From contig OZ241746.1 of the NCBI GenBank assembly GCA_965201045.1, positions 1,922,001-1,986,000 on the forward strand: DNA of 64,000 nt, given 5' to 3'. Below, one piece after another: positions 27,601 through 37,600 of this stretch. This DNA is from JAPORK01 sp026710285 (GTDB lineage Bacteria; Pseudomonadota; Gammaproteobacteria; Pseudomonadales; Endozoicomonadaceae). A program made the position numbers and the translations under genes. How positions within the stretch are numbered: position 1 is the stretch's first letter; each line of letters opens with the position of its first letter. The notes beneath the pieces were generated by a model that had not been told where the DNA came from, made no database searches, and worked only from the letters and a program-made list of their open reading frames with translations.

Positions 27601-29230
27601 GTTCTTCGGCAGAAAAGGTGTGTGACCCGGCAGTTGGTTGTGCGGTAAATACCTGATCAGACTCGATAGTAGAATCCTGTTGGTTTCCATCAGTGTAAAA
27701 CTTCGGACTGGTGGTAACCTGAACAATTTCATCCTCACCCAAAGGGCTTTCCAGGACAATGTGATCTGTAACAGAAAGCACTTTATATCCATGCTTGTCT
27801 ATTGATTCTTCGCTATCAAAATAAGCTATACGTGGACCTTTTGATTTCAGATTATCTGCCTGAACAGACTTATCAGCTTTACCAGGCTGATCAAATTTAG
27901 ATATATCAGGGAAATCGGGATCGTCTACTTCAAAAAGTTCTTTTGTAGCTTTTTCCCTGGCAGATAAAAAACTACGATATTTTTCCATCTCTTCACGATT
28001 TGGAAAAACCTGCACGGACTCTCCATTGATTGTTACTTTAAACTGTCCGGTTAAAGCCAGATCGTCCTGCACAATAATACCTTTGAGGCTGAGACGATCT
28101 GCTCCTGGCTGCTGATAAGTTCTTATTTTTGGTGGTTTTTCGGATGATGATGTTTGTAATTGACTGGTACTTTCATTAATATCTGTTACCGGGTTGTTTG
28201 CAGTATCAGCAGATGCAATACTGTCAAAATAACCGCTGTCATCAAGATCATCACTTGTAGTTTCAACAGCATTATTCACTTTGGGAGAAGCAACTCCTTT
28301 CATATAAGCGGGAGGAGTACCAGGCGGTAATGCTGTAAATTCTAAAGAATCACTCCCCAGCAGCGGAGTAACTGTCATTAATGACATTCTTCCTTTATCA
28401 GACTGGAGATAGCATACCTTTTTTGCTTCAGCATTAAGTACAAATAATAAGCTTTTTGTAAGTGCCTTCCATTGATTCAAAGCAAATGGAGTGACTATAG
28501 TTTTTCCTGGTGCATCATTAGGATTGCTGGATATTTGTGCTTTTAACAGGTCTTCATTTCTTTTCTGAACAGTATCCAACACTTTCTGCCAGGAACGCTG
28601 CCCCGCTGCAAATGGTTTAATTTCTGCCTTTAGATTCTCAACCAATTGCATCTGTAACTCTTTTGGCTCATCCGGTATGGGCCAGTTATCTATGAATTCA
28701 GCAAGTAATTGCTCAAGATGTAAATTTACACCTGCAATATCGGGAAACACTTCAAGGTGTTTTCCACTGGCTGTGTTGACGCTGAGTGTTCCTCCCTGTT
28801 GATATTGAGTGATAATCTGTCGTGGTAACGGGTGAGATATTGCGCCTCGTTTTGTAAAAACGAATTTATTTTTAGCATCAATATAGGGGATTGTAGCGTC
28901 AAATTGTTTTGATAAACGTTCCTGTAATTTCATTGATTTTTTACATAAGCGCCGATGATGATATTCTTTACAGGAAAGCTCTTTTGGACGTTTTCCAACG
29001 TATTGCAGTATTTTATGTAAAATATAATGACGATAGCCGACCTTTTTTTCCCCGATAATAACTTTTGAGCCTCTGCCAAGATAAACAAGCTTGCCATCTA
29101 AATACATTCCTCTGCCATCTTTGCGCTCAAAAGCCTGGGGGTTTTTAACTAACTCTCTTTGAAAATGGTCGAGTTTATATTTTCTGTTGGTTAATGCTGT
29201 TGGTGAAGCACCAGCGGATGATGATTGCAT
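24680..29230 (-). CDS. large multidomain cytosolic protein, probable secreted effector (1516 aa)
   Basis: No family recognised. No signal peptide or membrane segment. Residues 1-300 are basic and globular. About 320-700 is a low-complexity acidic Ser/Glu/Asp/Pro region (DDLDDSGYFDS, DADPYDSMDWDDE). About 700-1350 is helical. Within it, FHEMLGVSENASDNEICEAI (about 1212-1231) is very like helix I/II of a J-domain, but the HPD motif is missing (LPVDKK stands there). A proline-rich stretch (IPAPPPPLPLAPAP, about 1372-1385) resembles SH3/profilin ligands, and a charged helical tail ends the protein. Size, disorder and eukaryote-like short motifs suggest a host-directed effector; this is inference. 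An intrinsic terminator follows. Confidence 0.6.
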   Translation of the reverse strand: MQSSSAGASPTALTNRKYKLDHFQRELVKNPQAFERKDGRGMYLDGKLVYLGRGSKVIIGEKKVGYRHYILHKILQYVGKRPKELSCKEYHHRRLCKKSMKLQERLSKQFDATIPYIDAKNKFVFTKRGAISHPLPRQIITQYQQGGTLSVNTASGKHLEVFPDIAGVNLHLEQLLAEFIDNWPIPDEPKELQMQLVENLKAEIKPFAAGQRSWQKVLDTVQKRNEDLLKAQISSNPNDAPGKTIVTPFALNQWKALTKSLLFVLNAEAKKVCYLQSDKGRMSLMTVTPLLGSDSLEFTALPPGTPPAYMKGVASPKVNNAVETTSDDLDDSGYFDSIASADTANNPVTDINESTSQLQTSSSEKPPKIRTYQQPGADRLSLKGIIVQDDLALTGQFKVTINGESVQVFPNREEMEKYRSFLSAREKATKELFEVDDPDFPDISKFDQPGKADKSVQADNLKSKGPRIAYFDSEESIDKHGYKVLSVTDHIVLESPLGEDEIVQVTTSPKFYTDGNQQDSTIESDQVFTAQPTAGSHTFSAEEHEVLEPGDIAAKEGERITELANEIVPEPITKNENDADPYDSMDWDDEFSGFLNQPAMVQKREKRVATKKALIDFAPPEENTTFNFREEPIPTPEEMREKPELTHGEIKEVTETPDDFTSLEETVDAAKKSHSPSPVDSYSWRTIDVDQTKKSKDRKLHNKRLELVSSALLPKIEKFNRKKMPLTAKLINDLRHNQKTAVGFKTLEYVLAEIVWNQVIPPQEISALKIPLHVMLETIGIDNKNTANLKDYKREVYFSLLAKSQQALPHQQQQLQRMMEKMPVNEEFKSFTQLLSTLKERTQLKELSLDSMIPLDMQAAERRLVTQYAKGVVSKKELNEAGVSDRSIVMLLLGVHPEAPTDAQFQILNQLRSLGKINQATYEEICKLIPNGDKLRRQLAIIEILEPTSIVNLPKGMEWSSPEVPNNIVSAAWTREKMKQYFGDPLPPSNDATFNQFYVNAFTHLNNQYGAESCLKVLHLLGGKDKVNRLNRLAKIYTQDEVIKLVQTETPKALSVTLNNKLCQACANGKLSVHELLTLNFTPTEILSYLSAEQVKALINARELSPDTLWEAGLTEDELKINLKQIEFLKQHTEDRLFTIWTAEGLLSPPRVIQKLLQLHQKNTITFVDLIAAEVPYTDIVTVLPAEQKVSLCLQGLIPEGLVTEELAQCNFHEMLGVSENASDNEICEAIVELTDKESALPVDKKTLAPQKSYLVLKTIRRSIMRQLGLVKENTRLSENRLMKCARQLYAAGVIDKSAMYLMGFYDIELSKLQEDTELSVAWSKFPKEVQQQLLYLKSKDILQTKALVSIRWPDDDIEEHTIPASPAVPSEDTVPPSSAAIPAPPPPLPLAPAPKEPAVPKETSPTSVATDQVPAKAGTPAAVSDDIPGGSGNEIREAILAMSSVELLDAKHLKAYYEQTLDTIDTDRIKEQIAEDIISGKLKKKLNDDQLTFVKGRWKKTLEMKDMGPFQQYLE

Positions 29231-29371
29231 TCACGTTCCCTCGTAAGATTAAAGTCCTGAAGATGAGTGGTTATTTTTTTAATTCTCTACTAAAGAAGAA
29301 TAGACAGTAAAATGACAAATGTGTGAATACAGGCATTATAAATAGTCGGTCCTGAAAAATTATCTTAGCGT

Positions 29372-29520
29372 TTGACATCCTCCCCTCCCTAAAGGAAGGG
29401 GATTCCTCCTGCGAGACGCTCATGCCCGAGCGCAAGAATGTTTCTGGCAGCATTAACATCTCTGTTCAATACCGCTCCACATTTACAGACCCATTCTCTT
29501 ATTCCTAAACCTGCTCTACC
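29372..29520 (-). ncRNA. probable omega (reRNA) region at the tnpB 3' end
   Basis: TnpB proteins use a guide RNA made from the 3' part of their own gene and the right end, with the guide taken from flanking DNA. Here the gene's last codons (GIPFL, stop TAG) lie inside the right-end hairpin CCCCTTCC-TTTA-GGGAGGGG at 29383-29402. The presumed guide is therefore the host DNA just below 29371. The boundaries given are approximate. Confidence 0.35.
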
Positions 29521-30444
29521 TTTCGGACTACTGTCTGAGATTTCTTTACAGTACGAACAGGTTTGGGTTGTGTACTTTTCGTTTAGTTCTTCAAAGACTA
29601 CGCCTGCGTGATCGCACTTGTATTCCAGCATAGTCTTTAGCATATGCCATCCTGCATCTAATACAGATTTGGCTAGTTTGGTTTTTGCAATAGCAGAAGA
29701 TTTTATATTTCCAACAAAGATTGCAGCATTTTCTGAGACCAGTTTGCGGCTGTATTTGTGTAGTTCATCTTTCCTTTTGTTCTTGATTTTTGCATGTATT
29801 GCTTTAGTACGAGCCTTATTTTTAGCCCGTTGTGCCAAAGCTAACTTTTGTTCAAAAGCCCTGTAGTTTCTGCCTGTAACACCGCTTCCGTTTGAGTCCG
29901 TAGCCGCTTCTTTGCAGCCTAAATCTATACCAACAGAAGAAGTCCCTGTTGACTGTTCCGGCTTAACAGAAACGACCACGTTAAAATACCAACGCCCACG
30001 GGCATCTTCATTGAAAGAAGCTGTTCTGAATTTGTAGTTGCTTAGTCCAAAGGAATCCCATACACCGAAGCAGTTTCCGTTGTGGTATATCTGTCCGTTT
30101 TTCCAGCGAGAGGCGTTTGTATTGACAGGAATCCAACCCAGTGAACGCCTGACACCTTTTGTTTTTCTCCAGTTGAGCCTGCTCTTTTTGAATTGCTTTC
30201 TGGCTTTTACGTATTCTTTTGCTACGCACTGAAGCGTTTGACTATGCAAACCCAGCTCTTTGTTTGCTCCAGTGGTATATTTGTGTATATCGTAGGCAGA
30301 CAAAAACCCTCTGTGCTCTCTAATTGAGCGAGAGGAAAGTTCGTTTATGTAGTTCCAGACAAAATTAACCGCACCAGCCATCTTCCTAAGCTGTTTTGCG
30401 TGTTTGTCTTTAACTCTTACCTTCAGTGTCTTTGTCTTTTCCAT
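29389..30444 (-). CDS. tnpB: TnpB RNA-guided nuclease / IS605 OrfB
   Basis: 351 aa, full length. N-terminal helix-turn-helix-like part (about 1-100). RuvC-I GIDLGCKEAA supplies the first catalytic Asp. The zinc ribbon has CSYC and CKC pairs (about 292-325), and RuvC-III has NRDVNAARNIL with the last Asp. The usual RuvC-II glutamate motif (I-x-I-E-D-L) reads IFVGNIKSS, so the Glu is not in its standard place. FEELNEKYTTQTC just before the zinc ribbon offers alternative Glu residues. This pattern occurs in a TnpB subgroup with AKSVLDAGW; rearranged catalytic sites are known in TnpB. Ends with GIPFL in the right-end hairpin. Confidence 0.9.
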   Translation of the reverse strand: MEKTKTLKVRVKDKHAKQLRKMAGAVNFVWNYINELSSRSIREHRGFLSAYDIHKYTTGANKELGLHSQTLQCVAKEYVKARKQFKKSRLNWRKTKGVRRSLGWIPVNTNASRWKNGQIYHNGNCFGVWDSFGLSNYKFRTASFNEDARGRWYFNVVVSVKPEQSTGTSSVGIDLGCKEAATDSNGSGVTGRNYRAFEQKLALAQRAKNKARTKAIHAKIKNKRKDELHKYSRKLVSENAAIFVGNIKSSAIAKTKLAKSVLDAGWHMLKTMLEYKCDHAGVVFEELNEKYTTQTCSYCKEISDSSPKGRAGLGIREWVCKCGAVLNRDVNAARNILALGHERLAGGIPFL

Positions 30445-30764
30445 GCAAGAACGTCAATTGTATAGGTTTCATGCACTATTTAGCGACTGGATTTTAATTG
30501 TTTCAGGCAAAAATGTCAACAGAAACTAAAAAAACCGCCTTATATCTCCGCCCTGAAGGGCGGAGTTTTACGGCGTGTCTGATAAAATTTGATCAAAATA
30601 TTCAGCAAGAAACAGCCAAATAACTTTTAAAACAATTGCTTATCTATTTTTCAGGACTGACTCATTAAGTGAATCAACTACGTACAAAATTTTCTGTTTT
30701 TTTACTTTTTGTGTTCAAGGTAACTGCACAGTTACTCTTGAGGATAAAAATTTTAGTTCACATA

Positions 30765-31250
30765 TTAGATACCATATTTTTGTTTCATTGTTCTGTATAT
30801 AAATTCAGCATTGTAGCTAAAACTATTTTTGGGTTTTTCTTTTAAACAAATAATTGTATTTGAAGATGTAGGCTTGGAAATATGGTATGTTTGACCACCA
30901 TATGTTATGGTGCTTGCATGACCGTAGGCAAAGTGATCTGAACCATAAATATTTATAGAAGTGTCTGATCTTGTTGGTGTTGTATGTGTGCTGGTTGAAA
31001 TATAGCTATCAGCATTAATTATAACAAAGTATCTATAACCACTCTGCAGTGTTAGTTCAGCACTACGCAATAATGTGAAATCTGATGCTCTTTCCATGCT
31101 TGTATATCCATTGCCACAAAAAGTGACTTTAAATACGTTTTCATCCAGTTGTGTTTCTGAATAACCACCAAACAGTCCATGAGATTTATATGTGGTCGCA
31201 CACCCTTGTAGAAAAGCGATCACTAAAATCATTATTGATAAATATTTCAT
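30765..31250 (-). CDS. lipoprotein of the CC0125/CC1285 type
   Basis: Start ATG 31250 is preferred over 31268: AGGGAGGT lies 5-6 nt before it and it yields MKYLSIMILVIAFLQGC with a lipobox (LQGC, lipid-bearing Cys at residue 17). The GLFGGYSETQLDENVFKVTF then GNGYTS.ERA.DF.LLR.AELTL pattern matches a widespread proteobacterial lipoprotein family of unknown role. About 161 aa. Flanked by the TnpB element and the Druantia pair; no operon partner. Confidence 0.8.
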   Translation of the reverse strand: MKYLSIMILVIAFLQGCATTYKSHGLFGGYSETQLDENVFKVTFCGNGYTSMERASDFTLLRSAELTLQSGYRYFVIINADSYISTSTHTTPTRSDTSINIYGSDHFAYGHASTITYGGQTYHISKPTSSNTIICLKEKPKNSFSYNAEFIYRTMKQKYGI

Positions 31251-31674
31251 AACTACCTCCCTAAGCATATAAGAGGATATACGGACTATATCCGTATAAA
31301 ACGCTATATAAAAAAGGCTTAAGAAAATGATTTTTGCAGTGAGTTCAGGTTGTTAACGCTACTTATGACTATCTGAACAAACAAATAGTCATAAGTTCGA
31401 AGTAGCTTATTTTATATAGTGCTCGCTTCATTTAAAACGCTGACTGTAATTTTTTTACTCTTTGATGGTAACACTACCATGCTGATCATTACAACATTCT
31501 TGCTTCTCTGGGCAGGCAAACTATTGTCTTATTTCAAATAGATTGATGTATAACTAAATACTATAATTTTATGCATTGTCATCTTTGTTTAGTTATCTCA
31601 TATCTTATCTATAATTTCAGGTAAACAATTATAGTGATCGTTTAAGTTTTAGTTATTCTGCCTTTTGAATACGA
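31251..31674. other. intergenic 424 bp with large hairpin
   Basis: CTTATGACTAT (31362-31372) pairs with ATAGTCATAAG (31385-31395), extended by GCTACT/AGTAGC outside. No T-tract follows. No gene was seen. It separates the lipoprotein promoter from the druE end. Confidence 0.4.
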
Positions 31675-34600
31675 TTATTTTCCGGATATTCCATGCTTTG
31701 GCAAATGTTTAGCCACAATGCTGGTTGACCACTTTGAATTGAAGTTTTCTATCGTTGCACCCTCAAGTGATCTGGCAAAATGTGCAAGCAGATTATCCGT
31801 TGAATCTTCAAAATCAAAGTGTAAATCACTGTGAGAATTAAAGCGTATGTGCCAGTACCCCATACCCTGATCAAAGCGGATGTGTAGCTCTGACTCATCA
31901 TCAAACGTTAAGGTAAGTGCCCTGTGATGTGGTACATCCCGGTTAGATGAACCAATAAAAAGACTCACGTTAGCGCCACTTTTTCGGGCAAGCCACTGTT
32001 TAGAATATCCCTCAAAAGCTTCTTTTTGTGACCAGTTATCAAAGGCACGTTTGCCATTTGACTGCTTATCTTTAAACAGGGTAGTGATCACAAATTTTGC
32101 GTCAGTTGCAAGAATATTTTTTAAAGGCTCAACAATTAATCCAAGTAATGCTATTGCTACCGGACTCTGGATATAGCGATCACAGTATGAAAGATGGGTG
32201 ATGGTTGAAGTTTTCAGCAAACTGCCAGCCTTCGACATTTTGCCAGCAACAATATCCCAAAACTTCTGACCAAAGCCATTTACAGAACCATTCAGCTCAT
32301 CAAGAATTTCAATGTCTTCTACCGGAACGTTGTTGCCTTTACTAATCAACGTTTCATTGAAAGAAAATGGCTTACTTTTGATTGCGGCAGTTTGTTTTGA
32401 TATAACGACAATATCATCAGTTTTATGCCAGTTAGTTCCCGGAGTACGCACAGAAACCGACTTTGTAGCCACAGTAATCATCTGCTGATCCATGACCAGC
32501 TGTGCAGCTATACTCCTTGTGTGCCCCCTGCTGGCAACACAAACCTCTACCCCGAGGTTAGAAAGCTCATACAGATCTGTAAGCAGCTCTTCATTCTCAA
32601 TAGTAGATGGCACATTGAGTTGTACTGCTATCTGATCTTTGAGCAAATAGTTCAGTATCATTTTCTTAAATTGTGGTGCTTGCAGATCCCAGTCCCCAAT
32701 ATCGCCTTTAAGCCAGAAAATAATTTTCTTTGCCTTCTGATTAACAAAATATCTGACAACGTCTTCTATTGATCCAGGGAAATATTTTGCATCAGCCAGT
32801 GCCAGTTGCTCAGATTCAGGAAGCTCTGCTAAATTTGCAAAATTCTCACCAAGCCACTCAAGCGCCAGCGTTCGGTTTAGCTGGTCAAAATCATGTCTGG
32901 TTTGAGAGTCAAGCAGGCATTCACTGCAGGCTGAATTGCAATGGTTACACTCAAGTGCCGTAACTATTCCTCTTAATAAACTCTCAATGTAATGTGGAGC
33001 ACTTGTTGAAAATCCCGCACCACCACTGATCACATCATAAATTTGTATTGCTAAAACAGATTTGTTTTTAATACGAACCGGTCTTGTGGAATATCCTAAT
33101 TCAGCAACAGAAATACCTAACTTTCCAGCCAGTGATTGTCTTAAAGCTACCGCCAGAGTTGTGGCTATGGTACGACTATTCTCATTCTTTTCTTTATCTT
33201 TTTTGCTATCAGATAAGAACTCTTTAGTATCCGGATTTTTAAGTAATAACTCAAAGACATCAGTAGTTGAATTGACGCCAATTGTTATATTGGGGACAAT
33301 CTTTTCGGAACCCGGACATGGTATACGTTTATTGTTACTATCTTTATCATCTTTAGTGGGTCTGGGAGGATAGTGCTTATGCTTAGGGTTAAGCTCCTTA
33401 GGATATGAATCATCTTTGCCAGATATCATCGATGCCGCTCTGCCACAAGTCAGACAGAGTGCATAACCGTTGCCAAACGCACCACGGCTATGATCAAAAA
33501 CATTGCCATCAACTCCATACGACATATATCCCAGTTCAGGGTTGGGTAGAGGGATGCGAGTTGCTTCGACAAACACCCACGGAGATTCAACCGGAATAAA
33601 CGTCTGATCCTCAATATTATTACTGGCAGGATAATAAGCATCCGTAACAAAACCAGAAGGTTCTAAAACTTCCCGCTTATATTCTTTTTTTATTTTTTTT
33701 CCACACTGTTTATTCGTACATACAAGATTTGAAGACTTTGATAATTTTTCCTCATAACCGATCTGACCACATGAATCACACCGCCATGCCAAATCAATTT
33801 TTTGCGCTTCTGTAGAATCGTTATGTATATTCTGCCAGTGCATTGACACACCAGCAGAACGAAATACCCTGCCATCCAGCACGATGTCTGCCCCGGGCGC
33901 ATATTCACGTATTGCTATACTAAGATTCCTTGAAGGAAGTCCCTTGTATCGGGAGGAATTATCCTCCCGGTCTGATGATTTTTTCTTTTCTTGTTTAAAT
34001 CGACGATAATCCTCAATCGTGAAATTATCGAAGTTAACAACATCCGTTGGAAATCCATAACCGGGGAGAAATGATCTGGCAGCCAAATCTCGCAGCAAAT
34101 ACTCATCTTCGTGACGTTTTTTTGTAATCTGAATTCTTTTAAAGAAAGGAGAGTTTTTTGATGCTTCACTTTCCTGTTGCTTTAAGTATTGATGTTCTTC
34201 TATCCATGATTTTCGTAAAGATGTAATTTTTTCTTCTGATTCTTGTCGAATTAAACGACTTTTGACACCATCAAGAGCAGTTCCTGCAACCAGATGAGAA
34301 ATTGCATCATCTATATCACTGCTCGTCTTCCCCAGCCATACAATAAACTTATCACAGAGAGAGGCGCCGGCTTCATCATTATAAAACCAGAATGCAGTAA
34401 GCCTGGTCCGTTCTTCCTGAGTTGTACCAACCTGATTACATAAATACCCTGAAAGAAGAAGCGAATTGACATGTCGTTGTACCAGTCTTTTAGAGTTAAG
34501 TGCTACCGCAGGTGCAGGAATGTGCGTCTCAAAGGGCCAGAGAGGTGTTTTAAAAACCTGCTGGTCATGAGGATTACTTTTACATAACGTGTATGAAATC

Positions 34601-37600
34601 GCTCTTGACTCATTGCTACGACCAGCCCTGCCTGCTCGCTGCAGATAGTTAGCAGGGTGTGGAGGAACGTTATTCATTACTACTGCCGATATGCCACCAA
34701 TATCAACCCCCATTTCCATAGTGGTTGAACAGTTTAAAACGTTTATTTGTCCCTTTTTAAACATGTTTTCATATTTAATAAGTCTGTTAGCTGGTTGCTG
34801 TGCAGAGTGCTCTGCGGTTCGGTAATAAAAGCCACCTTCGACAGCTCTATCATTGATGTCTGTCCACAAATTCTCGGCACGTAAAGCTTGTACTTCTTTG
34901 TTTGAAGCAACCAGTTCTCTGATCTTGTTGATACCGGGAGAATAATCTTCCTGGGAGTGATCAAACTCCCATACAGGCGGAAGCTGGAACAATTTGCCAA
35001 CTTTGTATTGCTGAATGAAAGCATCATTGACTGTATCAAAATCAATATGTGTCGGAAGAAAAGGGGTAAAACCACAAAACGAGACATCAAGCAGTTTGTT
35101 GGTTACAGGACACTGATACGCTTTATCTAATAGTGAAAAAGTCAGTTTTTCTTTTTTCAAAAAGAATTTGTTTCCGTCGCTCTGCAAAATTCCGCCAGAA
35201 CATGTCAACTGCTTCCAGGCTTCTTTTAACCAGTGATTCACGGTATCAATATCTTTTGGTTGTTTCGGATTAAGCTTTGCGGCCAGCAGTAACAGCTTTA
35301 TCAGACGATGAGAGCTTTTGTTGGGCTCAATTTGTGGCCATTTTTTTATGCTGTACTCTTCACTTTCTTTCGATTCAGGATTACGTAATGATTTAGGTGA
35401 AACCCAACTACCTATCCATGATTTCAGCTTTTTGTCTAAGTCAATAAATGAGTTTGCACGCACAAAAAAATCCAGGGAAATCTTTAGAAAGTTTTTCCAG
35501 TCATCAACTGAGAGTTTTTTGTTTTTCCAAGAATCAGGTGGTGGTTTTGAGATAGTTTCCAGTCCCTGATAGCTCACCCGGATAAGCCCCTGAGTCTCTA
35601 AACTATTTTGATTTGTGGGACGACGCATAAACTCACGTAACAATAACAATTCTGATAATTTACGTGGACCTGAGTTTTCATCAAAGATATCTGGTTTGTG
35701 GTACTGATTGTAAGGGAGCATGGATTCTTTCAGGTCTGAATTTTCTTGTAGTTCGTCTACCATTTCTCTCCAGGTTAACGAAGTCAGGCTAACAGCTGCT
35801 GAACCACCTTCAGCTATTGCAAGTTTAACCTTAAGACTCGCAACCTGATCTTCAGCAGTCTTTTCTTCAATAGGCATTCCCAGCTGACGATATGTGGCAA
35901 TATCCCCTTTTGCTTTATCCAGAAGTTGTTTCAACTCTTCTACGCTTGCCTTGGTGTTCCTGCAATTAGCATTATGTTCTCTTTGATGCTGTTTGAGAAT
36001 ATCAACAACCAGTCCTCTTAACTTATTACGCTCTGCTTCCTGCTGCATTCTTACAGCCATTCTTGCAGTACCCTGTCTGCTGTCAGTAAAAGTAATTAGT
36101 CGTTTTCCTCTGCCGGGCAGTGATTGTGCTCCATTATCAAAATCAGGGCAGTACTCCAAAACAGTGGGTACTGCGTTAGCTACATAAAATGGAGAACCAA
36201 GTAGCGCACGCCGAAATGGTAGTGAACGACCAGGTATTTTATTTCCACACCGGGAACAACTACAGTTAGGATACTGATCATTTAGCCCAAGAGACACCAA
36301 TCCTTCTCCTTTATCAAATGTGGCACTGAGCTTATCAAACTGACTAAATATAAAGCCATTTTCTTCATTAAGTAATGTGGACAATATCACTGGTATAGTC
36401 TTAACTTTTGATTCTGTATCGTTATTTGCAGGTGACTCTTCTGAAGCATCTTCCACTAACAATGAAAACTCATCCTCCGGAGAGCTATCCCATTGCACAA
36501 GCTTACCCTTTCTGTCCCTGGCCAGTAAGTGTGGTTGATTACAATCATTACAGAATGCCAGCTCAAAGACAGGGCTACCACACTTACAACTACTACGTTG
36601 ACTAACGTAGACATACCCGAATGACCAGTTGGAACTTAAAGGCGTATCTTTTTTAGCTGAACATTCAGGGTCAAAGCACGCCCATAATCCGTGAGTAATT
36701 CTCTGGAACAGGTGTGCCCGCAACTTTAAAAAGGCAGGTTCAGATGACTTTGCCTGCGTACCGGAGGCAACATCTAACCAGCGTAGCATTTCAGCTTGCG
36801 ATATATTACCGCCAGTTTCAGCATTGACTGTTTTACAAATATCAGCCAGTTGTAATGGTTTTTTGGAATTAACCAGCGCATTGCGTATACTTCGGGCTTC
36901 AGGGGAGTGCACCAGTGCAGAAAATCTGTTCGGACTGACTTGTGAGTCTTCCTGGTTTTCTGCCTGCATTGCTTCCAAACCCTCCAAACTCACTGGCTGA
37001 TTTGTGCTTTTTTCAATTTCCGGAATAACCCTGTTTCCACCAATAACATCAATTTGTTCTGCTGGAACTCCGGACAGGTCTGATAAAAAGCACTTCAGCT
37101 GTTCTTCTGCTTCTTCTCCGGCGATAGTGGCTGAGGTCGCTATAAATCTGATATCCGCAGGTGTTACACCAAAAGCATGCATTGCCCGGCGTAACTGCAG
37201 AGCAAGTTCTGCTGCTTGCGATCCAACATAGGAGTGCGCTTCATCAAGAATAATCCAGCGTAAAGATCGTCGCTCTTTTGAGATCCGGAGTATGGGAGAG
37301 TCTGCCTGCCTGATCATCATATATTCAAGCATGGTGCCATTAGTAATTAAAATTGGCGCAGGTTCTTCCCTGAGTAGTTCTCTTGACAAAATCTCATTGG
37401 GTTGTTGCTGCTGCTTTGATCTTACGTTTGTATGCTTTTCTTCAGTATTACCATTATAGAGGCAATATCTTATGCCTTTATCAAACGAACGTGTCCATGC
37501 ATCCAGGCGTTCTCTCTGAGAATTAATCAATGCATTAAGAGGGTACAAAAAAAGAGCTCTCACCCCAACCAGCGGAGAACGATTTTGCTGTTGATATTCT

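Larger units (their letters stand above)
29371..30577 (-). mobile_element. IS200/IS605-family solo TnpB element (IS1341-like)
   Basis: A tnpB gene bounded by characteristic subterminal hairpins: left end CTCCGCCC-TGAA-GGGCGGAG at 30546-30565, then ACGGCGTG, and right end around 29383-29402. No tnpA is present, so movement would need a Y1 transposase in trans. The ends match the empty, MITE-split relic at 10138-10430. Confidence 0.85.
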
